From positions 1,798,001 through 1,862,000 of the forward strand of contig CP030884.1 in the NCBI GenBank assembly GCA_006969385.1: a stretch of DNA of 64,000 bases, in the 5' to 3' direction. Origin of the DNA: Planctomycetaceae bacterium (lineage in GTDB: Bacteria; Planctomycetota; Phycisphaerae; UBA1845; UTPLA1). The position numbers and the translations under genes are program-made. Below, in pieces: positions 9,782-20,269 of this stretch (positions are counted from its first letter, which is position 1; the number at the start of each line of letters is the position of its first letter). The notes below the pieces were generated by a model. The model searched no databases and was not told the DNA's origin. It saw only the letters and a list, made by a program, of their open reading frames with translations.

Positions 9782-12700
9782 ATGAACGGTCGATCCATCT
9801 TCCTTGCTACTTTTTGTTGCACCGTATGCTGCCCAATCTTGCGTTCGGCAGTTGGAGCGGATCACAACTTGTTTAGCAGCGGTGCCACTTCTCAACATGT
9901 GATCTCCTTGGATCGAGCGGACCTAAAGACTCAATTGGACGCTGGACGGCGTGCGAGGATAGCAGGTTTGCGGTTGGACGCCGATTTGGAGGTGAACCTC
10001 GATGTCGCGCGTAAAGACTTGTCGCCCTCGATCACGCAATTTGTTGTTGGCCGAAAGGGCAGCCCCGTTGAGCCGATTTCCACCGCCGTTGCGAACGCGC
10101 TCGTTCTTCAAGGTCGCGTTTCCGGCTCAACCGATTCATTCGTGTTTCTAACGCTATCCGAAACCGGCGGTGGCGGCGTCATCGACATTGGTGGAACTGG
10201 TGCGGCACGGTATCTCGTGTCCAGTCGATCCAGCGATGGATCAATAATGCCTGAAGGGCAGTTTACGATTAAGCGAGTTGCGTTTCGTGGGAGGCGTCAT
10301 CCTGAAACTCCGCTGTGCGGTGTGGCGGATTCATCAAGCGGGGCGGGACCCATTCATCTGGAACGTGACCAAGCAAACGCCGACCCGGCCTCCCGACACG
10401 GTGCCGAAACGACGCGAGATCTTTTGCCCGGCGGCCCGCGCGGCGCGATGGCAATGCCCGGCCCGCGCGTGATCGAATTGGCTGTAGAAACCGATCATGA
10501 GTTGTTTCAATTGTTCGGCGATACGGTCACAACGGCGAGTTATGTTGCGGCCGTTTTTTCGGAAGTCAGTGCAATCTACCAACGTGATTTCAATACCAGG
10601 GTCGAGTTGACGTACGTCCGCGTCTGGGATCATTGGGATGATTTGTTTAACCAGCCCGATCCGCTCTCGATGTTTCGATCTTATTGGAATAACAATATGC
10701 AAGCGGTACCTCGGGATGTTGCGCAGTTCTTCTCCGGTCGGCGCGATTTTCCGTATGGCGGTGTGGCATATCTCGGAGCCTTATGCGGTAGCAATGGATA
10801 CGGCGTGACCGGCTACGCGTTGGGCGTGCAACCCGATCCACAGGCACCGAGCGTCTTTCATTACGACATTCTGGTGGCGGCGCATGAGTTGGGACACAAC
10901 GTCAATGCGCCACATACCCACTCGCTTCAATTGGATGACTGTTTCAACCTGGATACGCCCGCTCGGCGCGGCACGATCATGAGTTATTGCAGTCAGACGG
11001 TCAGCGGTGGTAATGCTGTTGCCGATCTGCGCTTTCATACCGACATTCAGACAATTGTCGAAACTTATCTCGTTGGTATCCAATGTCTATACCACGATTG
11101 CGACGGCAATGGGGTCGCGGATGAAACGGAAATCATGGCGGGCGCGGTCGATTCCAACGACAACGGCATTCTCGATGTCTGTGAGGATTGCAATGCGAAC
11201 GAGATTCTCGACCCGACAGACATCGCGTTTGCGAATAGTACTGATGTCAATCTGAATGGCATTCCGGACGAATGCGAGACTGACTGCAACACCAACTCGA
11301 TACCCGACGATGTCGACCTTGCGTCAGGGTTTAGCCGCGATGAAGACTTCGATAACGTCCCGGACGAATGTCAGACCGACTGTGATATCAGCGGCAGGGC
11401 GGATTACATCGAGATTCTTGCCGATATGACGCTCGACATCGATCGCGACACGATTTTGGATTCGTGTCAGGACTGCGACAATGACGGCATCAACGACTTG
11501 ACCGAACTCGACAACGCACATAGCGCGTGGCTCGCTGGGTATTGGGGAGGCGTGCGGGCTTTTCATGCCGCCACTGGTGTTGTGACGCTAACGACCGACG
11601 AGTTGCAGGTGAGCGAGCCGAACGACGTGCTGATCACGCCGAGCGGTCGTGTGTTGGTGACAAGCGGTGCAGATCATCGTGTGGTGGAGTTCGATCGGGC
11701 GGGATCGACGATCGGAGATTTTGTACCTGCCGGCTTAGGAGGCTTGGCGCATCCGACAGGCATCACGCTTGGCGTTAACGGCAATGTCTTTGTCGCGAGC
11801 AGCGGTACGGACGCGGTGCTGAAATACGACCTTGTAAGCGGCGCGTTCATCGGGAGCTTTGTTGCGGCGGGCGCGGGCGGACTGGAGGCACCTTTTGGGC
11901 TTGAGTTCGGCCCTAACGGCAACCTCTTTGTGACGAGCGGTCATACGTACGGACAGGTATTGGAGTTTGACGGTACGACTGGCGCATTCATTCGGGAATT
12001 GGTGGTAGACGTCGACAGCGGCGGGTTGACCGATCCGCGTGGTATGGCATTTAAGCCTGACGGCAATCTTCTCGTCGCGAGTTTTTCGACGCGCTCGGTT
12101 TTGGAGTATGACGGCGCAACGGGTAATTTGATTCGCAAGTTCAATAATGCGGGGACGGATGTCGCGGTAACGACTGCCGGGCCTTGGGGTGTACGCATCG
12201 GCCCGGACGGTCAGGTTTACATTAGCCGGCACTTCGAAAACGGCGCGCCGGAGGAAGGCGGCCATGATCATGGCGACCACGGTGGTTTCGGTGGCAGTGG
12301 TGATATCGATCATTTGCATGTGAACTCGACCCGGATATACATGTTCGATGCGTTGAGTGGTAACTTCATTCGTTCCTATGTAACTGGGAATGACACCGGC
12401 CTTACGGCTCCGACTGGGTTCGATTTCTTTCCCGGCTGGGATAGCGATTGCAACGTCAACCAGTTGATTGACTCGTGCGATATATCGTCGGGTTTCAGTA
12501 ACGATGTCAATGAAAACGACATGCCGGATGAGTGCGAGATCGACTGTGATGGGAACGGCACGCCCGATCGGCTCGATATCTGGCCGAACGGCGCCGCGTT
12601 AGATTGTAATGGTAACGGCGTACCGGATAGTTGCGACATCGATAGTGGTGTCAGTCGCGATTGCAACGGTGATAATCGTCCTGATGAATGCGAATCGATC

Positions 12701-13441
12701 ACGGTGCTTTACGACAACTTCGAGCGCGACCGAGGTTGGACCAGCAGTATTGTCGGTGCTACGGCAGGCCAATGGGAGCGAGGGTTTCCCGTCGATGACG
12801 ATGGCTGGGCGTTTGACCCAAGATTTGATGCCGATTACGGCGGCCAGTGCTGGCTTACGCAGAATACGACGGGGAATTCCGACGTCGACAACGGTTCGGT
12901 TGTCTTGATGTCGCCGCTGTTGGATATGTCTCAAGGCATTATCACTATGAGCTATGAATACTTCCTGCGGCTCGACAACACCAATGGAGCCGTGGATAGA
13001 ATGCTCGTTGAAATAAGTTCCAACGGCGCTGCCGGCCCGTGGACAACGATTGCGACGCACAACGAGAATGGCGGACTTGACTGGCGCTATCACCAAATCG
13101 ATCACGACGAGTTACTTGCCGCCAATGTGGTGTTGACGCCGGCGATGAAATTGCGATTTACTGTAAACGACGAATCTCCACAGAGTATTGTCGAAGCTGG
13201 ACTGGATACGTTTCAGGTAACCGCGGCGTTGGGACCAACGTATCTGAATCTGGGGGATATGAATTGCGATTGCGCGATTAACGGCTTGGATATCGCGCCG
13301 TTCGTCCAGGCAATTCTCGATCCTCAGGGATATACCGACGCGCAGCGGTCTTGCGATATTCGGCTCGGTGACTTCGATGAGAACGGTACTGTTGATCAAT
13401 TAGATATCGAGGAGTTGGTCGAGTTACTCTTCCTCCAATGA
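9782..13441 (+). CDS. Giant secreted metzincin-type metallopeptidase with propeller and dockerin
   Basis: The 1219-residue protein has a signal peptide (about 1-24), a pro-region and a reprolysin/M12-like peptidase with the zinc motif HELGHNVNAPH at 368-378, which supplies three His ligands and the catalytic Glu. Then come a block of Cys/Asp/Asn calcium repeats (about 436-575, DCNxNxIPDECE type), an NHL-like propeller (about 580-885, including a His/Gly/Asp-rich insert), a second repeat block, a jelly-roll-like region (about 976-1150) and a dockerin-like tail (NCDCAINGLDI and DFDENGTVDQLDI). Extracellular protein hydrolysis is inferred from the intact motif. It converges with another HELGH-type giant at 13530-17213. 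Confidence 0.85.
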   Translation: MNGRSIFLATFCCTVCCPILRSAVGADHNLFSSGATSQHVISLDRADLKTQLDAGRRARIAGLRLDADLEVNLDVARKDLSPSITQFVVGRKGSPVEPISTAVANALVLQGRVSGSTDSFVFLTLSETGGGGVIDIGGTGAARYLVSSRSSDGSIMPEGQFTIKRVAFRGRRHPETPLCGVADSSSGAGPIHLERDQANADPASRHGAETTRDLLPGGPRGAMAMPGPRVIELAVETDHELFQLFGDTVTTASYVAAVFSEVSAIYQRDFNTRVELTYVRVWDHWDDLFNQPDPLSMFRSYWNNNMQAVPRDVAQFFSGRRDFPYGGVAYLGALCGSNGYGVTGYALGVQPDPQAPSVFHYDILVAAHELGHNVNAPHTHSLQLDDCFNLDTPARRGTIMSYCSQTVSGGNAVADLRFHTDIQTIVETYLVGIQCLYHDCDGNGVADETEIMAGAVDSNDNGILDVCEDCNANEILDPTDIAFANSTDVNLNGIPDECETDCNTNSIPDDVDLASGFSRDEDFDNVPDECQTDCDISGRADYIEILADMTLDIDRDTILDSCQDCDNDGINDLTELDNAHSAWLAGYWGGVRAFHAATGVVTLTTDELQVSEPNDVLITPSGRVLVTSGADHRVVEFDRAGSTIGDFVPAGLGGLAHPTGITLGVNGNVFVASSGTDAVLKYDLVSGAFIGSFVAAGAGGLEAPFGLEFGPNGNLFVTSGHTYGQVLEFDGTTGAFIRELVVDVDSGGLTDPRGMAFKPDGNLLVASFSTRSVLEYDGATGNLIRKFNNAGTDVAVTTAGPWGVRIGPDGQVYISRHFENGAPEEGGHDHGDHGGFGGSGDIDHLHVNSTRIYMFDALSGNFIRSYVTGNDTGLTAPTGFDFFPGWDSDCNVNQLIDSCDISSGFSNDVNENDMPDECEIDCDGNGTPDRLDIWPNGAALDCNGNGVPDSCDIDSGVSRDCNGDNRPDECESITVLYDNFERDRGWTSSIVGATAGQWERGFPVDDDGWAFDPRFDADYGGQCWLTQNTTGNSDVDNGSVVLMSPLLDMSQGIITMSYEYFLRLDNTNGAVDRMLVEISSNGAAGPWTTIATHNENGGLDWRYHQIDHDELLAANVVLTPAMKLRFTVNDESPQSIVEAGLDTFQVTAALGPTYLNLGDMNCDCAINGLDIAPFVQAILDPQGYTDAQRSCDIRLGDFDENGTVDQLDIEELVELLFLQ

Positions 13442-13478
13442 CGATAACATAAGATTCTATGTTGATGCCGCCGCTGGC

Positions 13479-13512
13479 AGGTTCCGCTGCGCTCAGGGCC
13501 ATGGCGGAACCT
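13479..13512. terminator. Hairpin between convergent genes
   Basis: AGGTTCCGC and its exact complement GCGGAACCT enclose a 16-base loop in the 88-bp gap between the two convergent peptidase genes. There is no T-run, so it is only a possible bidirectional terminator. Confidence 0.35.
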
Positions 13513-13529
13513 CTGCGAGGCAACCGCTA

Positions 13530-16500
13530 TCAAAGCCCCAGGCGTCTGAGAAACGCAGCGATATCTCGACCGTCGACGCCCTCGTCGCCGTTTGCATCGT
13601 AGAGGCACACGTCCAGCGCATCAGGCTGCGGCGACAGCAAAGCGGCGACAAAGTTGTCGATATCTGTGTATTCGCTATCGCAAGTATCGATCAGGCCATT
13701 ATGGTTGCAGTCGCCGACAGTTCCGTCGAGTGCCTCACAAAGATCACCGATACCGTTTGCGTCACAGTCGGCTTGGTCATCATTGTAATAATTCGGGCAG
13801 TTATCGACGTCGTCCCAGATGCCGTCGCCGTCGCTGTCGGGCCGACAGGAATCTGTACCAAGGCGCAACTCAGTTTCGGTATTGAGCCCGTCGCCGTCGT
13901 CGTCGGCGAAGCGGGTGACACCACATCCGAGAGCGAGCTTAAAGTCGTCATAGTAGATCGAGGTTGATCCGTTGGCGTAAAGATCGACAGCCGCGATATC
14001 GGCTGCGCCACCACCCTCGCCGAGTACGCCGCCGGTCCATGCATATTCCGTCACCAATTCATCGTCGTAATAAACGCGCGTCCAGTCGTCATCCTGATCC
14101 ACGATAATTTGAATTCGCTTCCAGCGATCCGCCACGTACGGTATGTCGACGGTGTCGATTCCATCGCCGTGAAAGGCTTTCAGCATGCCACTATTGGAAT
14201 CGAAGCCGAGTTGTACCGACCAATCATACGGACCGCTATCGGCGTAAGTGTTTAGCAATACGAAATACGATCCGGCAAATTGGTCGGCCGCGCGCGAATC
14301 GAAATTCGATGGTATGTATTGCATGACCGACACGCTCCATACGCCGGCGGTTGCGCCGCAAAACTCGTGTACCAAATCCGTCGTGCCTTCCACTTCAACG
14401 GCCTGAGGGGCGGTCAAGAAGCGGTCTTCGGATACCATCGCTGAAAATGCCGCGTCGTTATCCCAGCCCTTCCAGCCATTTTGTCCGTGTACAAGGGGAT
14501 CGATGGTGTAGATATCGAATGCATCCGCAAAGCCGCACTCATCGGGTACGCCGTCATCATTGCAATCGGGAAAGCCGCCGATATCGATGTCGTCCTCATC
14601 CCACACACCGTTGCCGTTGCAGTCGCCGACGGCGGCGAGCATGCGCAGGTCACCATAACACATTTCGGATGTGGAATCGGTACCACCTGAAGGGCCGTCG
14701 GCGAAGTTGGCATGTCCTGACAGGGCGAGCGCTATGTTCGACCAATCGTCGAAGCCGGTCAGCATTTGGCCGGGAGATGCGTTACCCGTTACCACAAAGT
14801 TAACATCTGCGGTGGCGTTGGATGTGAGCGTGGAACTGGCGTCAAAATCGATCGCACCCTGCGTCCATTCCAGCCGTGCAGATGGGTTGAGCGGTCCGAC
14901 GGGCACGCGAATATTGGTTGGTGCGTTTATTCCGATTGCTTCGATCAGGCCACCGGCTTCGCTCAGGTTGGGCCAACTGCCGCGCGAAAAATCGAGCGGC
15001 CAGAAGGCGGCATAGGAACCCGGACCCGGCGTTCCAATGTAATTCGGCAGCGTCCAGGTGTAATTCATCGCGCTGTAATAGTTGGGTTTGTAGTTAAGCC
15101 CGTCGCCGCCGCCATGTTGCAGGCCCAGCGTGTGCCCGAGTTCATGCAAGAAAAGGCCGGCTTGCTGATTGGCGTTGCCGCCGCGCGGCGACCAGCAGCC
15201 GTTTGGCCCACAGCCGCCGAGCGAAATAAAGAAATCGTTGCCGGGCAGTTCGGCGCGACCCGAGACAGAGCAATCCTGCGTGCCGTTTGGTCCGGCGATG
15301 CAATATTGGTCGGCGAATATGCAATAGCGATAGCTCAACATGCGCGCCGCGCGGATGTTGCTCCAGTTCGGATTCAAGAACGGCAGGGAGCCGCGTTCTG
15401 CGGCCGTGCCGAAATTCCCTGGGGCCGGAGCTACGCCAATTTTTATTGCATCGAAAGATGGCCACGGTGTCGTACCCCACGATTGCAGCGGTAGCGTGGT
15501 CTCATCGATGAGTAATTCGAGATCGATACCCGTTGTGCCGTTGGGATTTCCGATTGGCGCGTTGGCGAAGGTTGCAATGACCTGATCGAGGGTGGTGCCG
15601 GTCGGCTGGCTGCCGGGTGTTGCAATCGGACCGCGACCGGTCATGGCATCGATCTCGATGTACATGTTCTTGCGTCGATAATCCGCATTTGGCAACACCA
15701 AGTCGGTCGTGCCGTCTGAGTTTGCATCGATGCCGAAAACCTCCCACGAGTCCGTTAGACCGTCCTGATCTTGATCTTGTTCGAGGTCGCCAAAATAGAG
15801 GTCCACATTGAAACCGCTATCACTCGGTTCGAGCGGCACTGGCGTGAATAGGACCAAAGAATCGCCGGTGGGCGAAATGATGGCGTTTTTCGGATCGGCC
15901 GGGCCGGCTGCCATCAAAATCGCCAGCGTCGTGGCGATCGCGCCGGGTTCATCCATCACACCATCCGCATCGGCGTCGCGATCATGCAGATAGGTGCGCA
16001 ACTGCGTACCGCTGCCCCCGAGATTACTGGCGTAACTTTTGAACACGATAAAGCGACCGTCGTTGCTAATGCTGGGGTCGAAACAGGTATTGTTGGCCTG
16101 CTGGCCATTGGAGTTAACGCTGACGAGCGTCGTTGTGTTATTGATCGTATTGCGAACAAAGATATCGAGGCCGTTGTTGTCGTTGGAGATCAGGTTAGTG
16201 GCCGCGCTTTCGAAAACGACGTATCGACCGTCGCCTGAAACGGCGCCGGCGTACGGAGCATCGCTACCGGTATTCGCTTGCGCACCTCCCGTCGATTGTG
16301 TGACGAGTGCGGTAGTGCCACTCAGGAGGTCGCGGATGAAGACATCTTGAATGGCACCGTTGGCGTCTGAAGCAATCAGGTTGGTGGCCGTTGATTCGAA
16401 TACCACGAAGCGTCCGTCGCGCGAGATCGAAGGGGTATCCGAAAAACCGTTCGATTCGGTGTTGTTGGTATCGAGGCTGACGCGGCTGGTCGTTCCGTTA

Positions 16501-17213
16501 TTGGCATCGTGCAAGAAGATATCCCGCGCCCCGTTGTTGTCATTGGCGACGAGGTTGGTGGCGTCGGATGCGAACACGACCAACGATCCAGCACCGGAGA
16601 TATCCGGGCGCGTGCACATGGCGTTGGCTTCGTTACCGTTGCTATCGAGGCTGACGCGAATTGTGCTGACGTCGCCGGGCGTGTCATATGTGCCGTCCGC
16701 GCTCACATCGCGATCGCGCAGGAACACATCCGGGAAACCACTGGTGTTGTCGTTGGCGACGAGGTTGGTGGCAAAGCTGATAAATACCACGAATCGTCCA
16801 TCGTTTGAGATGGCAACGCCCGGTCCGCCGGGCCCGTTAGAACCGCCGCTATGGTTGTTGCCGGGATTACCGGCGGTATCGGCACTGACCCAGGCAAACG
16901 CCTGCGACCAGCGATCGTAAACATACACGTCGGAAAACCCGTTGCTATCTGCCGCACCGAATGCTCCGAACGATCGGAGGGCGAGATGTTGACCAAAATC
17001 CGACAGGACGTGACCCGACTGGATATCACCGCCGTTCACGCGAGTGTACGTTTGGGCAACGACGATTGACGAGGTTGTTGCAGCCAGCGTGGCGATACAT
17101 AGAAGCGTTGTGAGTCGCTTGCATCCGTTATCCGGTTGATGTCGGAGTGCATTATTGCGTGAAAAGGGTCGGGTGATCCGAGATTGGTAGGTGTTTCTGA
17201 ATTTTGCAGACAT
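13530..17213 (-). CDS. Giant secreted PD40-repeat metallopeptidase with dockerin
   Basis: ATG 17213 is preferred to the in-frame GTG at 17225 because AAAGGTGG sits 8 bases before it. After a long basic N-region there is a signal-like core (LLCIATLAATTSSIVVA). Residues about 70-440 are TolB/PD40-type propeller blades (GRFVVFxSxATNLVANDxN with FLRD). A calcium stretch (DQDQDGLTDSWE) leads into a peptidase region with HELGHTLGLQHGG at 690-702, the HExxHxxGxxH signature of metzincins such as matrixins or serralysins. DCNDDGVPDECG repeats, a LamG-like region, TSP3 repeats and a dockerin-like tail (NGDEGVDGRDIAAFL) complete the 1227 residues. The substrate is unknown. Confidence 0.85.
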   Translation of the reverse strand: MSAKFRNTYQSRITRPFSRNNALRHQPDNGCKRLTTLLCIATLAATTSSIVVAQTYTRVNGGDIQSGHVLSDFGQHLALRSFGAFGAADSNGFSDVYVYDRWSQAFAWVSADTAGNPGNNHSGGSNGPGGPGVAISNDGRFVVFISFATNLVANDNTSGFPDVFLRDRDVSADGTYDTPGDVSTIRVSLDSNGNEANAMCTRPDISGAGSLVVFASDATNLVANDNNGARDIFLHDANNGTTSRVSLDTNNTESNGFSDTPSISRDGRFVVFESTATNLIASDANGAIQDVFIRDLLSGTTALVTQSTGGAQANTGSDAPYAGAVSGDGRYVVFESAATNLISNDNNGLDIFVRNTINNTTTLVSVNSNGQQANNTCFDPSISNDGRFIVFKSYASNLGGSGTQLRTYLHDRDADADGVMDEPGAIATTLAILMAAGPADPKNAIISPTGDSLVLFTPVPLEPSDSGFNVDLYFGDLEQDQDQDGLTDSWEVFGIDANSDGTTDLVLPNADYRRKNMYIEIDAMTGRGPIATPGSQPTGTTLDQVIATFANAPIGNPNGTTGIDLELLIDETTLPLQSWGTTPWPSFDAIKIGVAPAPGNFGTAAERGSLPFLNPNWSNIRAARMLSYRYCIFADQYCIAGPNGTQDCSVSGRAELPGNDFFISLGGCGPNGCWSPRGGNANQQAGLFLHELGHTLGLQHGGGDGLNYKPNYYSAMNYTWTLPNYIGTPGPGSYAAFWPLDFSRGSWPNLSEAGGLIEAIGINAPTNIRVPVGPLNPSARLEWTQGAIDFDASSTLTSNATADVNFVVTGNASPGQMLTGFDDWSNIALALSGHANFADGPSGGTDSTSEMCYGDLRMLAAVGDCNGNGVWDEDDIDIGGFPDCNDDGVPDECGFADAFDIYTIDPLVHGQNGWKGWDNDAAFSAMVSEDRFLTAPQAVEVEGTTDLVHEFCGATAGVWSVSVMQYIPSNFDSRAADQFAGSYFVLLNTYADSGPYDWSVQLGFDSNSGMLKAFHGDGIDTVDIPYVADRWKRIQIIVDQDDDWTRVYYDDELVTEYAWTGGVLGEGGGAADIAAVDLYANGSTSIYYDDFKLALGCGVTRFADDDGDGLNTETELRLGTDSCRPDSDGDGIWDDVDNCPNYYNDDQADCDANGIGDLCEALDGTVGDCNHNGLIDTCDSEYTDIDNFVAALLSPQPDALDVCLYDANGDEGVDGRDIAAFLRRLGL

Positions 17214-17434
17214 TATTGATGCCACCTTTGTGTATAATGAAGCCTCTTCGGCAAGTCCCTGAATTTTGGTCCGGCACGCTTTGCATTAACGCGAGCCTTG
17301 ATTCACGATGAATTCCAGCCCGTTCTGGTACGGGCTACACCAGTCAATAGCACCGCGATTGCCACGTCTGACAAAAACCCAGAAGTTTTTCTCGCGGTCA
17401 CAAAACGTCGAATCCATGAGGATGGCGAGAAAAA

Positions 17435-18025
17435 ATGCACTCCCATTCTGGCCAATCGACCCATATCACATTGCTCGATCGCCTGCGCAATCGATCGGAT
17501 CGCGATGCTTGGCGCGAGTTTTGCGATCGGTATGCGGCGCTAATTCGGGGATATGCCAAGCGACGAGGGTTGCAGGATGCCGAATGCGACGACGTGCTTC
17601 AGGAGGCGCTGTTGGCCTTAACGCGGTCGATGCCCGGTTTTGAGTACGATCCGTCGCGCGGGCGATTTCGTGGCTATCTGAGGACGGTGGTTTCTCACCT
17701 CGTTTCAAAAAGATTTTGTCAGAAGCCGGTGGGTTCCCTGCTAAACGATTACGAGACGGCGACTGAGTCGACCGACCGTGACTTGGATGAGGATTGGGAG
17801 GCCGAGTGGCGTCAATATCATCTGCGGATTGCCATGCGTGTTGTAGAGAGTGAATTTAACGAGAATGACCGTGCGGCGTTCGATGCCTATGCGCTGGCTG
17901 GGCAATCCGCCGAAGAGGTGGCGACCGATTTGGGTTTATCCGTCGATCAGGTGTACCAGTCCAAGTCGCGCATTACCAAGCGATTGATGGTCTTGGTCGC
18001 AGCGCAGATCGAAGAAGAGGGGTGA
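17435..18025 (+). CDS. ECF sigma factor paired with the kinase downstream
   Basis: The 196-residue sigma-70-family protein has region 2 (WREFCDRYAALIRGYAKRRG, then DVLQEALLALTR) and a C-terminal region 4 helix-turn-helix (AEEVATDLGLSVDQVYQSKSRITKRL). The length is normal for an extracytoplasmic-function sigma factor. The kinase gene begins 4 bases after its stop, so the two are almost certainly co-transcribed. In planctomycete ECF groups linked to Hanks kinases the kinase is thought to replace the usual anti-sigma factor; that role here is an inference from context. ATG 17435 follows a purine-rich GAGGATGGCGAG. Confidence 0.9.
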   Translation: MHSHSGQSTHITLLDRLRNRSDRDAWREFCDRYAALIRGYAKRRGLQDAECDDVLQEALLALTRSMPGFEYDPSRGRFRGYLRTVVSHLVSKRFCQKPVGSLLNDYETATESTDRDLDEDWEAEWRQYHLRIAMRVVESEFNENDRAAFDAYALAGQSAEEVATDLGLSVDQVYQSKSRITKRLMVLVAAQIEEEG

Positions 18026-18029
18026 ACGC

Positions 18030-20021
18030 GTGAACCGCACGGATTCGGCGCTAGCGTGGTACAGCGATACCGACGGTATTCTTTCAAATTTGCGCCTAGG
18101 ACAGGTACGCGCTTCGAGCGCGCCGCAACTCGAAGACTATGGTGAATTGCGCGCGATCGGGCATGGGGGGCAAGGCGATGTTTTTGTCGGTACGGATCAG
18201 CGCCTGGGGCGACGGGTCGCGATCAAGGTTTTGCGGCAAAGTCATTGGCGCAGTGAGACGGCTCAACGTCGCTTTGAACGCGAGATCGAGATGGTGGCCG
18301 GCTTACAGCACGCGGGGATCGTGCGCATTTATGACTCGGGCGTTACCGGCGACGGTAGGCCCTTCTTTACGATGGAATTGATCGAGGGTGTGCCGATTGA
18401 TGTGTATCTGGATTGTAGAAAGCACCATTTCAACGCCGAAGTTTCCCAAAGCGAAAAATTGAAACTGCTTCTCAGCATTCTGGACGCAGTCGGACACGCA
18501 CATCAGCACGGCGTCATCCATCGCGATCTAAAATCGGGAAATATTCTGATCGACGGCGAGGGCCTTCCGCATATCCTCGATTTTGGATTGGCGGCACCAG
18601 TGATATCCCGCGTTCAGTTGACCGAGCCCGGGGGTTTTGTGGGGACGTTAGCCTATGCGGCCCCCGAGCGCCTCGCGGGCGCTGCGGCAGTTAACGATGT
18701 GGGTTCGGATATCTATTCCTTGGGTGCGTTGCTTTACGAGATGCTGACGGGACGCCCGGTGGTCCCCAACGATCTTCCGCTGGATGAGGCGGTGACGCGC
18801 ATTCGTAATAGCGAGATTGCCGCACCGAGCGCTTCCGTACAGAAAGTTGACGGCAAGCGGGTTGAACCGATTGGACGCGATCTCGAGGCGATTGTGCTAA
18901 AGGCGTTGGAGCATGATCCGGCGCGACGATACGCGAGTGCCGCGGCGTTTCGAGATGATATCCAGCGCTATCTCGAACACGAACCCGTCCACGCGCGGCG
19001 GCCAACAGGCGTTTATCTACTCGGCAAACTCATCCGGCGGCATCGAATGATGGCAACGGCAATCTTGGCAATTGTGGTCGCGCTCGCGGCTTCTTCGGTC
19101 ATTTCGATGGCAGCGTATCGGCGGGTATCGGTTGAAGCAGAAAAATTACGACTTACCAACGTTTTTCTGGAAGACACGCTCGGGTCGGTTTCGGCATCGA
19201 GTCCCGGTCAGCCAGTATTGCTCAAAGATGTGTTGCACGAGTCGATCCATTGGATCGATTTGGCGCTGGCCGAACAGCCCGAGGTTGCAGCGTCGATTCG
19301 AACGACCATCGGAAATAGCTTGCGGGCCTCGGGCGAATATCGCCGAGCCGAGGTCGAGTTGAAGCAAGCGCTGGATGACCGAGTACGGTTGTTCGGTCCG
19401 AACCATCCGGATGTTGCCGTGAGTCAAAATGCGTTGGCATTGATCTATAGGGATACGGGGCGATTTGACGACGCAGAAACTCTGTTTCGAACGGTCCGCG
19501 ATACGCGAATGAAATTATTCGGGCCGCGCTCGCTATTGGTCGCACAAGTGACACAGAACCTGGGCACACTCTCGCTGATGCGCGGCAACTCCGACGCGGC
19601 GCTCCAATATTTTACAATGGCGCGCGATATTCGCAGGGAGATTCTGGGAGCTGAGCATCCCGATGTGCAGATGTGCGAATTTCAAATCGCAGGGGCGCTC
19701 TCCACGCAAGGTGCGCTTGTTGAAGCGATCGCAAAACACCACGCGGTCTTGAATAATCGACTCAAAAAACTCTCGACGGGTCATCCAGATATTGCGAAAT
19801 CGGAGTTGGCACTCGGGGAATTATATTTACAGGAAGCTGATTTTGACTCGGCGGCAGCGCATTTTCGTGCTGCCTACTCCTTGATTACCGAAAATAAAGG
19901 CTGTGATCATTGGCAAGCTCGGCGGGCATTTGATGCCGCACTCTCAGCTTTAAGTTTGGCAAATCGTGATGATGATGCAGATTTATTACGTGCGGCCCAT
20001 GTGGAGAAGTGTGGATCGTAG
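18030..20021 (+). CDS. Membrane Ser/Thr kinase with TPR tail, partner of ECF sigma factor
   Basis: The 663-residue kinase starts with GTG. The kinase domain (about 35-300) retains GHGGQGDVF, VAIK, HRDLKSGN (HRD 164-166) and DFG. A single transmembrane helix (MMATAILAIVVALAASSVI) near residue 345 precedes kinesin-light-chain-like TPRs (RAEVELKQALDDR, LFGPNHPDV). No zinc finger is visible at the N-terminus, in contrast to the kinases at 3000 and 39293. It is the second gene of an apparent two-gene operon and probably controls the activity of the sigma factor encoded just upstream. Confidence 0.92.
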   Translation: MNRTDSALAWYSDTDGILSNLRLGQVRASSAPQLEDYGELRAIGHGGQGDVFVGTDQRLGRRVAIKVLRQSHWRSETAQRRFEREIEMVAGLQHAGIVRIYDSGVTGDGRPFFTMELIEGVPIDVYLDCRKHHFNAEVSQSEKLKLLLSILDAVGHAHQHGVIHRDLKSGNILIDGEGLPHILDFGLAAPVISRVQLTEPGGFVGTLAYAAPERLAGAAAVNDVGSDIYSLGALLYEMLTGRPVVPNDLPLDEAVTRIRNSEIAAPSASVQKVDGKRVEPIGRDLEAIVLKALEHDPARRYASAAAFRDDIQRYLEHEPVHARRPTGVYLLGKLIRRHRMMATAILAIVVALAASSVISMAAYRRVSVEAEKLRLTNVFLEDTLGSVSASSPGQPVLLKDVLHESIHWIDLALAEQPEVAASIRTTIGNSLRASGEYRRAEVELKQALDDRVRLFGPNHPDVAVSQNALALIYRDTGRFDDAETLFRTVRDTRMKLFGPRSLLVAQVTQNLGTLSLMRGNSDAALQYFTMARDIRREILGAEHPDVQMCEFQIAGALSTQGALVEAIAKHHAVLNNRLKKLSTGHPDIAKSELALGELYLQEADFDSAAAHFRAAYSLITENKGCDHWQARRAFDAALSALSLANRDDDADLLRAAHVEKCGS

Positions 20022-20171
20022 CCTACCGTGAATGTGTTTGCAGACCGATGATATCCACCTTAGGTGTTTGAAGGATGTCAGATTAGCAGATTGATCCATT
20101 CTTGGAATAATCGACGTAATCATTTGACATTAATTATCGACCTCCAAATCTCCTATCATGTCGCAACCTTT

Positions 20172-20221
20172 TGGCCTGCTCCAAAAACCCGATCCAGTTA
20201 TTATGAGAGTCCCTATCGGCC
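20172..20221 (+). mobile_element. Left-end relic of type A IS3 element
   Basis: Fifty bases from TGGCCTGCTCC to CCCTATCGGCC match the left end of the type A element at 8083-8132 with few differences, and the match stops exactly where the type B element begins. A type B insertion therefore appears to have landed in, and been left with only this piece of, a type A copy. Confidence 0.7.
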
Positions 20222-20269
20222 TGCGCCTGTACCCATTTCGGGTCCAGTTGGTGAGTTAGAAATCAGCCT

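Noticed and set aside
14766..15494. A 242-codon plus-strand frame opposite the metallopeptidase gene
   Set aside because: The minus strand carries the HELGHTLGLQHGG peptidase and calcium repeats. The plus-strand frame has no ribosome-binding site and no recognisable domain.
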